The notes below the pieces were generated by a model that worked only from the letters and a program-made list of their open reading frames with translations, was not told the DNA's origin and ran no database searches. A program made the translations under genes and the position numbers. 64,000 bases of DNA, taken from assembly GCA_015243575.1 (NCBI GenBank), contig CP042469.1:2942929-3006928 (forward strand), given 5' to 3'. Shown one piece after another: positions 62,844 through 64,000 of the stretch; within the stretch, counting starts at the first letter, position 1, and each line of letters starts with the position of its first letter. This DNA is from Clostridiales bacterium. GTDB lineage: Bacteria; Bacillota; Clostridia; Peptostreptococcales; Anaerovoracaceae.

Positions 62844-64000
62844 TTATAGGATCTCTTCGCAGGTTTTTTTAATTGCGCCTTCCAGAGCTGCAAACAATTC
62901 ATCCGTTTCCTCCCTGCTGATGTTGATCGGAGGAGTGATCTGCATATGGTCACCTCTAAATCCGTCTGCGGAACCACCTCCGGGGTAGGGAGAGATTCCC
63001 AGTTCTAAACAATGGTTGTTAACGATGGTATTTACCTTTTCCGATGGCTCGAAAGGCTGCTTTGTCTTCTGATCCTTTACAAATTCGATTCCTATCATCA
63101 GCCCTTTCCCTCGGATGTCTCCCACTATGGGATATCTGTAGAGCTCCTGAAGCCTCTTCATCAGATACTCACCCTGCGCCTCGCAATGATCCACAAAACG
63201 TTCCCGCTCCATGATTTCCAGAACCTTCAGCGAGATTCCAGCCGAAAGTGGATTCCCAGCATAGGTATGACCGTGGTGAAAACTGCCGGAGCCATTCACC
63301 ATGATGGTACGGAACACTTCATCGTTTGCAATTGCGGCTCCGATGGGTGTATATCCGCAGCTCATTCCTTTTGCTGTGCAGATAATATCTGGAATTGCAT
63401 TGCCGAAATGCTCGATTGCCATCTTCTTTCCGGTTCTTCCAAAGCCAGCCATCACCTCATCGTCGATCCACAAAACGTCATACTTGGAGCAGATTTCTCT
63501 GACCATCTTAAAGTAAACGGGAGCAGGATGAACACCTGGAGCGGCAGACCCAACAACAGGCTCACTGATGAACGCCATGATATTTTCAGGACCTTGCTTC
63601 AGGATTTCATCCTCCAATGCCTGTGCGCACCGGATACTGGTCTGCTCCAAGGTCTCACAGCCCCATTGGTTACGATAGTGATAGAACTGCGGAATTTTGG
63701 GAAATTGAGCCAGCATCGGATCGTACATCTTTTTTCTGCCTGTGATACCGGTAATTGCAAGTGCTCCCAAGGTATTCCCATGGAAGGAAGTCCATTTTGA
63801 AATTACCTTCCATTTAGACGTCTTCCCCCCATCCCGTTCCACATAATACTGTCTTGCCAGCTTAATGGCAGCTTCCGTAGCCTCTGAGCCGCCAGAAACA
63901 AAATATACGTGGTTCAGGTCTCCCGGAGTCCATTGACATACTTTGCGGGCGCATTCTTCTATGGTGTCCACCGTCCAGCGAGATAAATGGGTGAATGCAA
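62844..64000 (-). CDS. class III aminotransferase, 5' end outside window
   Basis: At least 384 residues; the frame continues past 64000 (AFTHLSRWTVDTIEE reads through the edge). Motifs: VYFVSGGSEATEAAIKLARQ, SKWTSFHGNTLGALAITG, LWIDDEVMAGFGRTGKKMAI and the PLP lysine in IICTAKGMSCGYTPIGAAI. Class III enzymes act on omega- or beta-amino groups (beta-alanine, taurine, GABA and others). Being first in the operon with BKACE and CoA-transferase, it likely makes the beta-keto acid from a beta-amino acid. Confidence 0.92.
   Translation of the reverse strand, partial: AFTHLSRWTVDTIEECARKVCQWTPGDLNHVYFVSGGSEATEAAIKLARQYYVERDGGKTSKWKVISKWTSFHGNTLGALAITGITGRKKMYDPMLAQFPKIPQFYHYRNQWGCETLEQTSIRCAQALEDEILKQGPENIMAFISEPVVGSAAPGVHPAPVYFKMVREICSKYDVLWIDDEVMAGFGRTGKKMAIEHFGNAIPDIICTAKGMSCGYTPIGAAIANDEVFRTIMVNGSGSFHHGHTYAGNPLSAGISLKVLEIMERERFVDHCEAQGEYLMKRLQELYRYPIVGDIRGKGLMIGIEFVKDQKTKQPFEPSEKVNTIVNNHCLELGISPYPGGGSADGFRGDHMQITPPINISREETDELFAALEGAIKKTCEEIL

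Overview
The window reads as chromosome from an anaerobic Clostridia-type Firmicute. The signs are strong AGGAGG-type ribosome binding sites, a cdaA-cdaR-glmM-glmS operon, a long-form HPF preceded by a probable raiA-type RNA, a YhaM exoribonuclease, a GerMN lipoprotein and a fermentative beta-keto-acid cleavage / CoA-transferase cluster. An amino-acid-fermenting relative of Anaerovorax/Aminipila would fit, but that placement is inference.

The left half (1-29 kb) is an accessory zone built from several integrations. (a) 1-10.9 kb: small lipoprotein, SHOCT and phage-derived genes sit between repeated fragments of a tRNA-Ser(GGA) 3' end and decayed copies of one tyrosine integrase. This indicates serial integration next to the intact tRNA-Ser at 10821-10908. 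(b) 11-14.3 kb: core-like genes, a membrane diguanylate cyclase, threonine synthase and a FlxA-like protein. (c) 14.5-19.8 kb: a compact integrative element with a large serine recombinase, a HUH-type Rep/relaxase, an FtsK-like translocase and a divergent XRE repressor with operator repeats. (d) 19.9-22.9 kb: an AT-rich candidate defence locus. An HNH nuclease and a SLATT-like membrane protein (minus strand) diverge from a non-canonical reverse transcriptase (plus strand). Between them lies about 180 nt of hairpins closed by a near-perfect 17-18 bp inverted repeat ending just before the RT ribosome binding site. This is the most interesting part of the window. (e) 24-29.2 kb: a decayed prophage in tRNA-Glu(CTC), with a tRNA-derived direct repeat at its far end, a truncated terminase small subunit, a truncated methylase, a broken cell-wall hydrolase, repressor and ImmA-like remnants and a broken integrase.

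The right half (29.2-64 kb) is ordinary chromosome: gltX, a MocR/LysN-type aminotransferase, ahcY, an iron alcohol dehydrogenase, a YgjP-like metalloprotease, a GerMN lipoprotein, a polysaccharide deacetylase, a LemA-like protein, two distant paralogues of an unknown 'INPYW' family, a PAS histidine kinase and a GNAT enzyme. It continues with an acylating semialdehyde dehydrogenase near a LuxR regulator, a MerR/TipA-type regulator with a textbook 19-bp-spacer promoter, the c-di-AMP/cell-wall precursor operon, hpf with its upstream structured RNA, and a yhaM-cca-recD2-comF run.

The window ends in a catabolic operon: class III aminotransferase (cut by the edge), BKACE and CoA-transferase A and B. 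Together these could transaminate a beta-amino acid, cleave the beta-keto acid with acetyl-CoA and move CoA among the products.
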